A DNA stretch of 64,000 nt from contig NZ_QEKM01000001.1 of assembly GCF_003096555.1 (NCBI RefSeq), forward strand, positions 620,001 to 684,000, read 5' to 3'. Below the pieces are notes generated by a model, which was not told the DNA's origin, made no database searches, and saw only the letters and a program-made list of their open reading frames with translations. Shown here in pieces: positions 53,357 through 62,073 of this stretch. The number at the start of each line of letters is the position of its first letter. The stretch's first letter is position 1. The position numbers and the translations under genes are program-made. The DNA is from Simplicispira sp. 125 (GTDB lineage: Bacteria; Pseudomonadota; Gammaproteobacteria; Burkholderiales; Burkholderiaceae_C).

Positions 53357-53887
53357 ATGCAGACTGAATTGATCTATTTGGGTGCATACCCTTCCTCGCT
53401 ACAGGAGCAAGTTCGCGACTTGTTGCACGGGGATCGTGGTGCACTGGCACCGCTGCTGATGCGCAAGTACCCGCAGCCGCACGCTGTGCGAACCGATAAG
53501 GCCTTGTACCAGTACGCCACTGAGATCAAGAACCGGCATTTGCGCAATGCCGATGTGGTGAACAAGGTGCTGTTTGACAGCAAGATCCATGTTGTGCGGC
53601 ATGCGCTGGGTCTGCATACCAGTCTGTCCCGAGTGCAAGGGAGTCGGCTAGCGGCCAAACACGAAATTCGAATTGCCTCGATGTTCAAGCAGGTGCCGGA
53701 CGAATTTTTACGGATGATCGTGGTGCACGAATTGGCCCACCTGCGCGAAAAGCAACACAACAAGGCGTTCTACCAGTTGTGCGAGCATATGGAGCCCGGC
53801 TACCACCAGTATGAGTTGGATGTGCGGCTGTACCTGACGCACCTGGAGTTGGATGGAGAGCGCTTATGGGACAGCACAAGCTTCTAA
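53357..53887 (+). CDS. YgjP-like (M48/DUF45) metal-dependent hydrolase
   Basis: Protein of 176 residues with the zinc-peptidase signature VVHELAHLREKQHNKAFYQL. The two histidines and glutamate of HELAH sit near residues 121-125, and a third histidine lies in EKQHNKAF. This is the YgjP/WLM-type gluzincin arrangement. The N-terminus (IYLGAYPSSLQEQVRDLLHG) is variable. E. coli YgjP is a poorly understood metalloprotein, and the substrate here is unknown. No signal peptide is seen, so it is cytosolic. It lies convergent to murI, with a degenerate repeat in the 92-bp gap. Confidence 0.85.
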   Translation: MQTELIYLGAYPSSLQEQVRDLLHGDRGALAPLLMRKYPQPHAVRTDKALYQYATEIKNRHLRNADVVNKVLFDSKIHVVRHALGLHTSLSRVQGSRLAAKHEIRIASMFKQVPDEFLRMIVVHELAHLREKQHNKAFYQLCEHMEPGYHQYELDVRLYLTHLELDGERLWDSTSF

Positions 53888-53914
53888 AAGACTTGGATTT
53901 GGTACGAATCGCTC

Positions 53915-53970
53915 AATTGCAGCCATAGCGAATAGCTGCTTGCACCTACCAATGGGCGACGGAAGTGCAT
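53915..53970 (+). repeat. Possible degenerate copy of the dispersed repeat (copy G)
   Basis: CAGCCATAGCGAATAGCTGCTTGCACC resembles the first hairpin and linker of the family, but the second stem is lost. It sits between two convergent genes. The call is weak. Confidence 0.35.
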
Positions 53971-53979
53971 TTCAACTAG

Positions 53980-54861
53980 CTATTGGGCAGGCCCAGTTTT
54001 GTCCATTGGTAAATCGACAGTTGCACAGCAGCGTGGGGGGAGCTGTAGCCAGCGCTGTGCCGCGTTTTGCAATGGCGCGAGCGTGCCCGTAGTTAAAAGA
54101 ATAATGGCATCAGCGGAGTCGGGCGTTTCGGCCGCCCGGGCCAGCATATCGGCTGCATCTAGCAAGTGTCGCGTGTGCCGTGCCACCGGCTCGCCGGTTG
54201 CAATCAGCTGGACTGATGGGCCGAGCAGGCTGCGCAAGTCGTCCTGCACGAAAACATAATGGGTGCAGCCCAGCACCAAGGTGTCTATTTCTCCAGGCTG
54301 GGTCCCAAATTTGCCCATGGCATCTGTATAGCGCGCGCACAGTGCCAGGGTTTCCGTGGCGGTGAGTGTCTCGGGGATGGCCAAAGTGGTGCTGCGCTCA
54401 ATGGCATGGGCCAGTCCGTCACAGGGTTGCACGATGAACTCAGCTTGGCCGTGCAACGACGCCAGCAATTTGGCAAATTTGGCACTGGTCAGTGTGCCGC
54501 GCGTGCCGATGACGCCGATGCGCCCGGTTTTGCTGGCCGCGACAGCAGGTTTGAGTGCAGGCTCTACGCCCACCACGGGTAGTGTGGGGTGGCGCGTGCG
54601 GGCCTCGTGGATGGCTGCGGCCGTGGCCGTGTTGCAGGCCACCACCAGTGCCTTGATGTGGTGGTGCTGGAGCAAGTAGTCGGTGATGGTATGGGTGCGC
54701 GCGACTACAAAGGCGTCGCCCCGCTCGCCGTAGGGGGCATTGCCGCTGTCGGCCAGGTACACAAAACGTTCGTGGGGGAGTTCTGCGCGCAGCGCCTGGA
54801 GCACGCTCAGCCCACCGACGCCGCTGTCGAAAACACCGATAGGCTGCTGGGATGTGGGCAT
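53980..54861 (-). CDS. murI: Glutamate racemase
   Basis: Cofactor-independent racemase, 293 residues, making D-glutamate for peptidoglycan. The two catalytic cysteines are Cys76 (VVACNTATAA) and Cys199 (VLGCTHYVF). The start PIGVFDSGVGGLSVLQAL with Asp12 and Ser13, and YLADSGNAPYGER near residue 35, are typical. Length fits. ATG at 54861 is clear. It is downstream of, and co-directional with, the class I fumarase; the 47-bp gap allows one transcript. Confidence 0.97.
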   Translation of the reverse strand: MPTSQQPIGVFDSGVGGLSVLQALRAELPHERFVYLADSGNAPYGERGDAFVVARTHTITDYLLQHHHIKALVVACNTATAAAIHEARTRHPTLPVVGVEPALKPAVAASKTGRIGVIGTRGTLTSAKFAKLLASLHGQAEFIVQPCDGLAHAIERSTTLAIPETLTATETLALCARYTDAMGKFGTQPGEIDTLVLGCTHYVFVQDDLRSLLGPSVQLIATGEPVARHTRHLLDAADMLARAAETPDSADAIILLTTGTLAPLQNAAQRWLQLPPRCCATVDLPMDKTGPAQ

Positions 54862-54908
54862 GTGCGTGTGCCTGCCAGCCGGCGTGGCCGGCAGGAGGGA
54901 AGTCGCCT

Positions 54909-56459
54909 TCAGGTGGCGGAAACTCCGATACCTTTGAATTCACCCGTGGCGATGCGCTTTTGCCATTCGGCCGGGCCGGTGATGTGGGCACTGGTGCCGC
55001 CAGCGTCCACGGCCACGGTGACGGGCATGTCCACCACATCAAATTCGTAGATGGCTTCCATCCCTAAGTCGGCAAAGCCCACCACCTTGGCGGTCTTGAT
55101 GGCCTTGGATACCAGGTAGGCCGCTCCTCCAACGGCCATCAGGTAGGCAGATTTGTGTTTCTTTATGGCTTCTATGGCCACCGGGCCGCGCTCGGCCTTG
55201 CCGATCATGGCGATCAGGCCGGTCGCACTGAGCATCATTTCGGTGAAGCCGTCCATGCGTGTGGCGGTGGTGGGGCCGGCGGGGCCTACGGCCTCGTCAT
55301 TGACGGGATCGACCGGGCCGACGTAGTAGATGACGCGGTTGGTGAAGTTTACGGGCAGCTTCTCGCCCTTGGCCAGCATGTCCTGGATGCGCTTGTGCGC
55401 GGCATCGCGGCCGGTGAGCATTTTGCCGTTGAGCAGCAAGGTGTCTCCGGGCTTCCAGCTGGCCACCTCGGCGGGCGTGAGGGTGTCAAGCTGAACGCGC
55501 TTGCTCTTTTGCGTGTCGGGCGCCCAGTTCACGTTGGGCCACAGGTCCAGGCTCGGTGGGTCCATATAGACCGGGCCGCTGCCGTACATCACGAAATGCG
55601 CGTGGCGCGTGGCGGCGCAGTTGGGGATCATGGCTACAGGCTTGCTGGCAGCGTGCGTGGGGTACATCTTGATCTTCACGTCCAGCACCGTGGTCAGGCC
55701 GCCCAGGCCTTGCGCGCCAATGCCCAGGGCGTTGACCTTGTTGAACAGTTCCAGGCGCAGCTCTTCTGTTTGGGTGAGTTTCTCGCCCTTGGCAGCCTTG
55801 GCCTGCAGTTCATACATGTCCAGGTCGTCCATCAGGCTTTCCTTGGCCATGAGGACGGCCTTCTCTGCGGTGCCGCCGATGCCGATGCCCAGCATGCCCG
55901 GCGGGCACCAGCCAGCGCCCATGGTGGGCACGGTCTTGAGCACCCAGTCCACCACGCTATCGGAGGGGTTGAGCATGACCATCTTGCTCTTGTTCTCCGA
56001 ACCGCCGCCCTTGGCGGCCACGGTCACATCGACCGTGTTGCCCGGCACGATCTCAGTGAAGATCACTGCGGGGGTGTTGTCCTTGGTGTTCTTGCGGGCA
56101 AACAGCGGGTCGGCCACCACGCTGGCGCGCAGCGTATTGCCTTCGTGGTTGTAGCCACGGCGCACGCCTTCGTTGATGGCATCGTCCAGGCTGCCGGTAA
56201 AGCCTTCCCAGCGCACGTCCATGCCGACCTTGAGGAACACGTTGACGATGCCGGTGTCCTGGCAGATGGGGCGGTGGCCCGTGGCGCTCATCTTGCTGTT
56301 GGTCAAAATCTGGGCCATTGCATCCTTGGCGGCGGGGCTTTGCTCGCGCTCGTAGGCACGGGCCAGATGCTGGATGTAGTCGGCCGGGTGGTAGTAGCTG
56401 ATGTACTGCAGTGCGGCGGCAATGGATTCGATCAGGTCGGCTTGGCGGATAGTCGTCAT
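54909..56459 (-). CDS. fumA: Class I iron-sulfur fumarate hydratase
   Basis: Oxygen-sensitive [4Fe-4S] fumarase, 516 residues, converting fumarate to malate in the TCA cycle. Both domains are present. The N-terminal part has the cluster cysteines in [13 protein letters not shown] (Cys66), [11 protein letters not shown] and [12 protein letters not shown]. The C-terminal part has [33 protein letters not shown] and [16 protein letters not shown]. It is a fused single-chain enzyme like E. coli FumA/FumB. A class II fumarase is encoded divergently 120 bp away, so the cell has both the iron-dependent and the iron-free enzyme. The symbol is given by class only. Confidence 0.95.
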   Translation of the reverse strand: MTTIRQADLIESIAAALQYISYYHPADYIQHLARAYEREQSPAAKDAMAQILTNSKMSATGHRPICQDTGIVNVFLKVGMDVRWEGFTGSLDDAINEGVRRGYNHEGNTLRASVVADPLFARKNTKDNTPAVIFTEIVPGNTVDVTVAAKGGGSENKSKMVMLNPSDSVVDWVLKTVPTMGAGWCPPGMLGIGIGGTAEKAVLMAKESLMDDLDMYELQAKAAKGEKLTQTEELRLELFNKVNALGIGAQGLGGLTTVLDVKIKMYPTHAASKPVAMIPNCAATRHAHFVMYGSGPVYMDPPSLDLWPNVNWAPDTQKSKRVQLDTLTPAEVASWKPGDTLLLNGKMLTGRDAAHKRIQDMLAKGEKLPVNFTNRVIYYVGPVDPVNDEAVGPAGPTTATRMDGFTEMMLSATGLIAMIGKAERGPVAIEAIKKHKSAYLMAVGGAAYLVSKAIKTAKVVGFADLGMEAIYEFDVVDMPVTVAVDAGGTSAHITGPAEWQKRIATGEFKGIGVSAT

Positions 56460-56579
56460 GGCGTGGGGAAGAGCAGGTTACGCGAAGCCTCGAATTATCC
56501 TCTGCTGGGCTTGCGCGGATCTGTCACCGGGTATTCGGAAGGCGTATCCTGCGGGGGCCGCCACTGCACAGGAGATGCC

Positions 56580-57983
56580 ATGTCTGACCCCAAGATGCCC
56601 CAAGCCGCCTTGCGTACCGAGTTCGACAGCTTTGGCCCCATCGAGGTGCCAACCGGGCGCCTATGGGGCGCGCAGACGCAGCGCTCTCTGGAGCATTTCG
56701 CCATTTCGGGCGAGCGCATTGCGCCTGAACTGCTGCGTGCGCTGGCCCAGGTCAAGCGCGCCTGTGCCTACGTGAACCACACATTGGGTTTGCTGGATGC
56801 TGCCAAAACCACGGCCATCGTGGCGGCGGCGGACGAGGTGATCGATGGGGGACTGGGCGACGAGTTTCCCTTGGTCGTTTGGCAGACCGGCTCAGGGACC
56901 CAGACGAACATGAACATGAACGAGGTGCTGGCCAACCGCGCCAGCGAGATGCTGGGTGGCGCCAGAGGCCCGGCGCGGCTCGTGCACCCTAACGACGAGG
57001 TGAACCGGAGCCAGTCGAGCAACGACGTTTTTCCTACGGCCATGCATGTGGCAGCGGTCGATGCGCTCACGCGCCAACTGCTGCCGACCCTGCATATGTT
57101 GCGCGCCACCCTGACTGGCAAAGCCGAGGCTTTCGCCGACGTAGTGAAAATTGGCCGCACGCATTTACAGGACGCCACGCCGCTGACCCTGGGGCAAGAG
57201 ATTTCGGGCTGGGCCGCGCAGCTGCAGCATGCCGAGCAGCATGTGCGGGCTGTGTTGCCGCATTTGTACGAACTGGCGCTCGGGGGCACAGCCGTCGGCA
57301 CGGGCCTGAATGCCCCGCCGGGCTATGCGCAGGCTGTGGCGCAGGACCTGGCCGACCTGACGGGCCTGCCTTTTGTCACCGCCCCCAACAAGTTCGAGGC
57401 CCTGGCCAGCTGCGACGCCCTGGTCCATGCCCACGGTGCACTCAAGGGGCTGGCTGCCAGCCTGATGAAGATCGCCAACGATGTGCGCTGGCTGGCCAGC
57501 GGGCCACGCAGCGGCCTGGGCGAGATTGCCATCCCCGAGAACGAACCGGGCTCCTCCATCATGCCTGGCAAGGTCAACCCTACGCAATGCGAGGCGTTGA
57601 CCATGCTGTGCTGCCAGGTGATGGGCAACGACGTGGCCATCAACATGGGAGGGGCAGCTGGCAACTTTGAGCTGAACGTGTTCCGCCCCATGATTGCGCA
57701 CAACTTTCTGCAAAGCGTGCGCCTGCTGGCCGATGGCATGCGCAGCTTCAACGCCCACTGTGCTGTGGGCATCGTACCGAACCGTGCGCGTATCACAGAA
57801 CTGGTGGAACGCTCACTCATGCTGGTGACGGCGCTCAACCCGCATATTGGCTATGACAAGGCCGCGCAGATCGCCAAGGCAGCGCACCAGCAGGGGTTGA
57901 GCCTGCGCGAGGCCGCCATTGCCAGCGGCCATGTCACTGCCGAGCAGTTCGACGCCTGGGTGCAACCGGCCCGCATGGTGTAG
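56580..57983 (+). CDS. fumC: Class II fumarate hydratase
   Basis: Iron-free, stable fumarase of the aspartase/fumarase superfamily, 467 residues. Signatures are [59 protein letters not shown] and the family motif [13 protein letters not shown] (about residues 324-336). AGGAGATGCC lies directly before the ATG at 56580, so the long open extension upstream (antisense to the class I fumarase) is not translated. Class II enzymes commonly take over under oxidative stress or iron shortage; such regulation is likely but no operator was recognised in the 120-bp divergent gap. Confidence 0.97.
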   Translation: MSDPKMPQAALRTEFDSFGPIEVPTGRLWGAQTQRSLEHFAISGERIAPELLRALAQVKRACAYVNHTLGLLDAAKTTAIVAAADEVIDGGLGDEFPLVVWQTGSGTQTNMNMNEVLANRASEMLGGARGPARLVHPNDEVNRSQSSNDVFPTAMHVAAVDALTRQLLPTLHMLRATLTGKAEAFADVVKIGRTHLQDATPLTLGQEISGWAAQLQHAEQHVRAVLPHLYELALGGTAVGTGLNAPPGYAQAVAQDLADLTGLPFVTAPNKFEALASCDALVHAHGALKGLAASLMKIANDVRWLASGPRSGLGEIAIPENEPGSSIMPGKVNPTQCEALTMLCCQVMGNDVAINMGGAAGNFELNVFRPMIAHNFLQSVRLLADGMRSFNAHCAVGIVPNRARITELVERSLMLVTALNPHIGYDKAAQIAKAAHQQGLSLREAAIASGHVTAEQFDAWVQPARMV

Positions 57984-58003
57984 CCCGCGCTTTGCGTGCC
58001 GCG

Positions 58004-58022
58004 TGTCGCCCTTGTGGCGACA
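58004..58022 (+). terminator. Possible hairpin terminator after fumC
   Basis: TGTCGCC (58004-58010) pairs with GGCGACA (58016-58022) across the 5-base loop CTTGT. There is no T-run, so termination here is uncertain. Confidence 0.4.
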
Positions 58023-58054
58023 GGGGCGATGGTGTGGATGGCAGGGCCGCGCTG

Positions 58055-58081
58055 TATACTTTAAATTCATTAAATATGAAT
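58055..58081 (+). promoter_or_regulatory. Promoter with NsrR-like palindrome before the DUF2249 gene
   Basis: ATTCAT-TAAAT-ATGAAT (58065-58081) is a perfect 17-bp inverted repeat. It starts 4 bases after the -10-like TATACT (58055-58060), so a bound protein would block transcription. The half-site spacing is that of NsrR, the nitric-oxide-sensing Rrf2 repressor. DUF2249 genes are known members of NO/denitrification regulons. The NsrR assignment is inference. Confidence 0.5.
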
Positions 58082-58109
58082 CTTTAGCGCAAACCACCGC
58101 TTCATCACC

Positions 58110-58361
58110 ATGAACCACGTCCATACCTCGCCCGACGCTATCTATCCCTTTGACGCACGCGGCGTTGCCAAACGATTCCGCCATGCGGCCATTTTTGGCG
58201 CGCTTGATTCTCTCAACCCCGGCGAGACCATGCGCTTCGTGAATGACCACGACCCGCTGCCTTTGTTGCAGCAACTGCAGATGCGCTATGGCGAGGCGGT
58301 GCACATTGAATACCGCCAGCGCGAGCCGGGCGCCATCGTCATTGACTTTGTGCGGCAGTAA
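58110..58361 (+). CDS. DUF2249 domain protein
   Basis: Small cytosolic protein of 83 residues. It consists of one DUF2249 domain, similar in fold to the TusA/SirA class. Typical features are DARGVAKRFRHAAIFGALDSLNPGE at residues 15-39, FVNDHDPLPLLQQLQ at 43-57 and the ending EPGAIVIDFVRQ. The catalytic cysteine of TusA is absent. Function is not established; homologues are often encoded with nitric-oxide or nitrate-respiration genes. No such genes are adjacent, but a palindrome resembling an NsrR operator overlaps the promoter. ATG at 58110 gives MNHVHTSPDAIYPFD. Confidence 0.88.
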   Translation: MNHVHTSPDAIYPFDARGVAKRFRHAAIFGALDSLNPGETMRFVNDHDPLPLLQQLQMRYGEAVHIEYRQREPGAIVIDFVRQ

Positions 58362-58409
58362 GGTATGGCACAGGTGTGTGGGCCCTGTCTGAGCCCACCC
58401 ACTTGTATA

Positions 58410-58468
58410 CTATAAAAAATATAGCTGATAGCGCTTTACAGATAAGCGTTAGAGCCACTTTTTATTCA
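58410..58468 (+). repeat. Dispersed double-hairpin repeat, copy H
   Basis: ACTATAAAAAATATAGCTGAT is followed by AGCGCTT-TACAGAT-AAGCGTT and AGAGCC. The end of the repeat covers the stop codon of mnmH (58462-58464, minus strand), so the repeat forms the 3' end of that mRNA. Confidence 0.85.
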
Positions 58469-59523
58469 ATTTTTGCAGGCAGGGCCAGCACCTGCTCTGC
58501 CAGCGTGTCAATGCCGCTGGGCGACAAATCCGCCGCCTGCACGGTCTGCCGCTGCGGCCACTGGAACAAATGTGCGTTTTGCGACCGTGCGTAGAGTGGG
58601 TCGTAATGCAAGGCCATCAGTTCGGAAAACAGGGGTGCCAGTGCGCCCTCCATGGCCCAGGCTTGCCAGCGGTCGATGGTCTGCCTGCCATGCAACTCGC
58701 GCAGGGTACCCAGCTGTGTTGCCAGGGCCGCCGGGTCGTCGCCCAGGTTGGCATAGTCGCGCAGCAAAAACTCCAGGCGCACCGAGGGCGTCGCCTGGAT
58801 TTCAATGCAGGGGCTAGCGCGCAGGCGCTGTACCAGCGCTTGCGGTACCGACACACGGCCGATGCGGCTGCTTTCGGCTTCCACAAAGATCGGGCGTTGC
58901 ATGTCTAGCGGCTCCAGGGCCTGCGCGAGCAAGGTCTCGAACGCCGTTTGCGATGGTTGCGCCACGCCGGGCCATGCGCCCAGCACCGAGCCGCGGTGCC
59001 GGGCATAGGCCTCCAGGTCCAACATCTGCGCGCCGCGTGCGGCCAGGGCCTGCAGCACCCGCGTCTTGGCGCTGCCGGTGGGACCGCACAGCACGCGCAG
59101 TGGCAGTTGGGGTGCCAGGGCGTCAATGCGCTCGATCACATGGCGCCGCCAGGATTTGTAGCCCCCGGCCAGTTGCTGCGCATCCCAGCCCACCATGCGC
59201 AGCCAGGTCACCATCGAGCCGCTGCGCATGCCGCCGCGCCAGCAGTACACCAACGGCTTCCAGGCAGCGGACTTGTCGGCAAACTGCTCGCGCAGGTGGC
59301 GCGCCAGGTTGGCCGCAACCATAGCACCGCCCACACGCCGTGCCTCGAAGGCGCCTTGCTGTTTGTACAGCGTGCCCACGATGCGCCGCTCCTCGTCATC
59401 GAGCACCGGGCAATTGATGGCGCCGGGCAAGTGGTCCAGCGCGTATTCGGCCGGAGAGCGGGCGTCAATCAGTGCGTCGAACGCATGTCGGTCTTGCACG
59501 CGCACAGGGCTGCGGTGGCTCAT
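58462..59523 (-). CDS. mnmH: tRNA 2-selenouridine synthase MnmH
   Basis: Enzyme of 353 residues that replaces sulfur with selenium in 2-thiouridine at the wobble position of tRNA-Lys, -Glu and -Gln, using selenophosphate. An N-terminal rhodanese domain (FDALIDARSPAEYALDHLPGA) has the catalytic Cys94 in VYCWRGGMRSGSM. A C-terminal P-loop domain has LCGPTGSAKTRVLQAL near residue 140. The ATG at 59523 has GGAG 8-12 bases upstream; an earlier in-frame Met at 59571 is less likely. It is divergent from selD, which makes its selenium donor; the starts are only about 35 bp apart. The gene ends inside a dispersed repeat. Confidence 0.95.
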   Translation of the reverse strand: MSHRSPVRVQDRHAFDALIDARSPAEYALDHLPGAINCPVLDDEERRIVGTLYKQQGAFEARRVGGAMVAANLARHLREQFADKSAAWKPLVYCWRGGMRSGSMVTWLRMVGWDAQQLAGGYKSWRRHVIERIDALAPQLPLRVLCGPTGSAKTRVLQALAARGAQMLDLEAYARHRGSVLGAWPGVAQPSQTAFETLLAQALEPLDMQRPIFVEAESSRIGRVSVPQALVQRLRASPCIEIQATPSVRLEFLLRDYANLGDDPAALATQLGTLRELHGRQTIDRWQAWAMEGALAPLFSELMALHYDPLYARSQNAHLFQWPQRQTVQAADLSPSGIDTLAEQVLALPAKIE

Positions 59524-59558
59524 GGGAAAACTCCAGTGGAGAAGGGCAAGACCGTGGC

Positions 59559-60659
59559 ATGGCTGGCACAATGACCATTACCATGAATGACTTCTCACCC
59601 GTGATCGAGGAAACCGTCAAGCTCACCCAGTTCGCCCACGGCGGAGGGTGTGGCTGCAAAATTGCGCCGGGCTTGCTGCGTGAGATTTTGGCACGCGCAC
59701 CGCAGGGCCTGGTGCCGCCCGAACTGCTGGTAGGCACCGAGACCAGTGACGACGCCGCTGTATACCGCCTGAACGACCAGCAAGCACTGGTGGCAACCAC
59801 GGATTTTTTTACACCCATTGTTGATGACCCGTATGACTTTGGCCGCATTGCCGCGACCAATGCGCTGTCCGACATCTACGCCATGGGTGCCACGCCCATC
59901 CTCGCACTGGCGCTTGTGGGCATGCCCATCGCCAAGCTGGCGCCCGAGGTCATAGGCCGCGTACTCGAAGGCGGCGCCGCCGTATGCCGCGAGGCCGGTA
60001 TCCCCATCGCAGGGGGACACAGCATCGACGTGCTTGAACCCATCTACGGCCTGGTCGCCCTGGGCCTGGTGCACCCGCAGCGCGTACTCCGCAATGCCGC
60101 TGCACGGGATGGCGATGTGCTGGTGCTGGGCAAGCCCCTGGGGGTGGGCGTGCTTTCTGCTGCCTTGAAAAAAGGAGTGCTGGACGCTGAGGGCTATGCC
60201 GAAATGCTGTGCCACACCACCCAGCTCAACCGTGTGGGCGTGGCACTGGCGCAGATTGACGGTGTGCACGCCATGACCGATGTGACCGGCTTTGGCCTGG
60301 CGGGGCATCTGCTGGAGATCTGCCGAGGTTCGCAGTTGTCTGCTCACATCGATTTGGCGAGCCTGCCGCTGATTGCCAGTGCTGTGGCTTGGGCCAAAGA
60401 CGGCCTTGCCACGGGTGCATCGGGCCGCAACTGGGCCGCCTACGGTGCCGAGGTGCATTGGCCTGAGACTGCGCACGAATGGCAGCGCACCCTGCTCACC
60501 GATCCGCAAACCAGCGGCGGCCTGTTAGTGGGCTGCGCGCCGGGCGCTGTGGATGCCGTGCTGCGCGCTTTTCATGGCGATGGTTTCGCGCAAGCGGCCA
60601 TCGTGGGGCGCATGCAGTCTGATATGGCGGGGCAGGGGCCACGGCTGCATTGCACCTAA
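59559..60659 (+). CDS. selD: Selenophosphate synthetase
   Basis: ATP-dependent enzyme, 366 residues, making selenophosphate from selenide. The catalytic loop is FAHGGGCGCKIAPGLLREIL with Cys31 in the place that can be selenocysteine, and Lys34. Other AIRS-family motifs are DDAAVYRLNDQQALVATTDFF, ATNALSDIYAMGATP and MTDVTGFGLAGHLLEI. With Cys at position 31, no UGA recoding is needed. Starts at 59559, 59571 and 59583 are possible; the first lies nearest to GGAGAAGGG. It is divergent from mnmH. No selA, selB or selC is in the window, so the visible use of selenium is tRNA modification. Confidence 0.95.
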   Translation: MAGTMTITMNDFSPVIEETVKLTQFAHGGGCGCKIAPGLLREILARAPQGLVPPELLVGTETSDDAAVYRLNDQQALVATTDFFTPIVDDPYDFGRIAATNALSDIYAMGATPILALALVGMPIAKLAPEVIGRVLEGGAAVCREAGIPIAGGHSIDVLEPIYGLVALGLVHPQRVLRNAAARDGDVLVLGKPLGVGVLSAALKKGVLDAEGYAEMLCHTTQLNRVGVALAQIDGVHAMTDVTGFGLAGHLLEICRGSQLSAHIDLASLPLIASAVAWAKDGLATGASGRNWAAYGAEVHWPETAHEWQRTLLTDPQTSGGLLVGCAPGAVDAVLRAFHGDGFAQAAIVGRMQSDMAGQGPRLHCT

Positions 60660-60680
60660 AGCTGCAGGTTATTGTGCTGG

Positions 60681-60866
60681 GGCTTTGTTGCACCAGTCGG
60701 AAGGTCGATGAGATGATCCTCTGCATGTCTTTGTCCAGCCAGATCGACGTCCCTCGGGCTTTGAGCGCAGCGTTGTACGCAGCCCATTTGGTTGTTTTGT
60801 AGCGGGTCTTGGCGCCCTTGGGTTCGAGGCTATCAGCCCAAAAGATCGCCTTTGTACAATAAAGTC
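60681..60866 (-). pseudogene. Decayed, internally deleted IS5-like element with transposase fragment
   Basis: Imperfect terminal inverted repeats are seen. GGCTTTGTTGCACCAGTC starts at 60681 on plus, and GACTTTATTGTACAAAGG reads inward from 60866 on minus. Between them the minus strand encodes KTRYKTTKWAAYNAALKARG and then TSIWLDKDMQ. This resembles the N-terminus of IS5-family transposases. The frame then runs straight into the other end, with the remaining about 280 codons gone. No start codon or catalytic DDE residues remain. It is a dead or MITE-like remnant between selD and tRNA-Ser. The assignment is from remembered motifs, not a search. Confidence 0.65.
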
Positions 60867-60889
60867 GCTTTGGGCGGGAATGTCAATCA

Positions 60890-60928
60890 CCAAAGAAAAA
60901 ACCCTAAGTGAATCAATCACTTAGGGTT
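60890..60928 (-). terminator. Terminator of tRNA-Ser
   Basis: AACCCTAAGTGA (60900-60911) and TCACTTAGGGTT (60917-60928) form a perfect 12-bp stem with a 5-base loop. On the minus strand a T-run follows, as expected after tRNA-Ser. Confidence 0.93.
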
Positions 60929-60933
60929 GTATA

Positions 60934-61023
<90 letters not shown>

Positions 61024-61117
61024 GAAGCCTTTGATTATAGCCACAGGAGTGTGGGCATATAGAGAAACAGCGGCGGAGACGGCAAAAAAGCAGTGCGTCT
61101 TTCTTCGCAGACTACTT

Positions 61118-62035
61118 TCAGGCAGTTTTTGTGCTGGCCTGCACCATCTTCATGGCTGAGCCGATCAGCGCCGATACCTCGGTCATGTTGCTGGGTACGA
61201 TGAGGGTGGTGGTGGCGTCGGAGGCCACTTTGCTGTAAGCCTCGACGGCTTTCTCTGCAACCTTGAGCTGCACGGCCTCTTGTCCGCCCGGTTGGCGAAT
61301 CGCTGCGGCGATCCGTTCGATAGCATGTGCTGTAGCGTCTGCTACGGCGGTGATCGAGGCAGCTTCGCCCTGGGCCTTGTTGATGACGGCCTGTTTTTCA
61401 CCTTCTGAGCGGGCAATGAAGGCTTCGCGTTCGCCGGTGGCGATGTTGATCTGTTCTTGGCGGCGGCCTTCGGAGGCGGCGATCAGTGCGCGCTTTCCTC
61501 GCTCTGCGGTGATTTGCGCCTGCATGGCGTGCAGGATTTCCTTCGGTGGGGTCAGATCCTTGATTTCGTAGCGCAGTACCTTTACGCCCCAGTTCAGTGC
61601 GGCCTCATCAATGGCTTGGACGACCTGGGCGTTGATGATGTCGCGTTCTTCAAAGGTCTTGTCCAGCTCCAGCTTGCCGATCACCGAGCGCAGTGATGTC
61701 TGTGCCAGCTGGGTCACCGCCATGATGTAGTTGCTTGATCCGTAGCTGGCGCGCATGGGGTCGGTGACCTGGAAATACAGGATGCCATCGACTTGCAGCT
61801 GCGTGTTGTCGCGCGTGATGCAGATCTGGCTGGGCACATCGAGCGGGATTTCCTTCAGGCTGTGCTTGTAGGCCACGCGGTCGATAAAGGGCACCAGGAT
61901 GTTCAGGCCCGGCGTGAGGGTGCCTGCATATTTGCCCAGGCGTTCTTTCACCCAGGCGTTCTGCTGGGGCACCACCTTGACAGAGCGTGCAATGAAGATC
62001 ACTGCGATGACAAGGAGGACGATGGCGATTTCCAT
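61118..62035 (-). CDS. SPFH/stomatin-like membrane protein (QmcA family)
   Basis: Band-7 protein of 305 residues with an N-terminal membrane anchor (IAIVLLVIAVIFIARSV). The SPFH domain has VVPQQNAWVKERLGKYAGTL and GLNILVPFIDRVAYKHSLKE. A helical C-terminal region has QITAERGKRALIAASEGRRQ and ARSEGEKQAVINKAQGEA. It matches QmcA/YbbK, a paraslipin thought to form large membrane rings. An NfeD protein is encoded just upstream, the usual partner of paraslipins. The ATG at 62035 gives MEIAIVLLV, with AAAGG about 10 bases upstream. Its molecular function is not established. Confidence 0.93.
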   Translation of the reverse strand: MEIAIVLLVIAVIFIARSVKVVPQQNAWVKERLGKYAGTLTPGLNILVPFIDRVAYKHSLKEIPLDVPSQICITRDNTQLQVDGILYFQVTDPMRASYGSSNYIMAVTQLAQTSLRSVIGKLELDKTFEERDIINAQVVQAIDEAALNWGVKVLRYEIKDLTPPKEILHAMQAQITAERGKRALIAASEGRRQEQINIATGEREAFIARSEGEKQAVINKAQGEAASITAVADATAHAIERIAAAIRQPGGQEAVQLKVAEKAVEAYSKVASDATTTLIVPSNMTEVSALIGSAMKMVQASTKTA

Positions 62036-62073
62036 TGGGGAACCTTTCGAGGGGAGGGTGATGCAGTCAGGGC

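Noticed and set aside
55155..56579. Long upstream extension of the fumC frame
   Set aside because: It is antisense to the class I fumarase; AGGAGA and the FumC N-terminus place the start at 56580.
60669..60920. Minus-strand frame of 83 codons near the IS remnant
   Set aside because: It is a different frame from the transposase-like peptide and shows no similarity; the region is read as a decayed IS.
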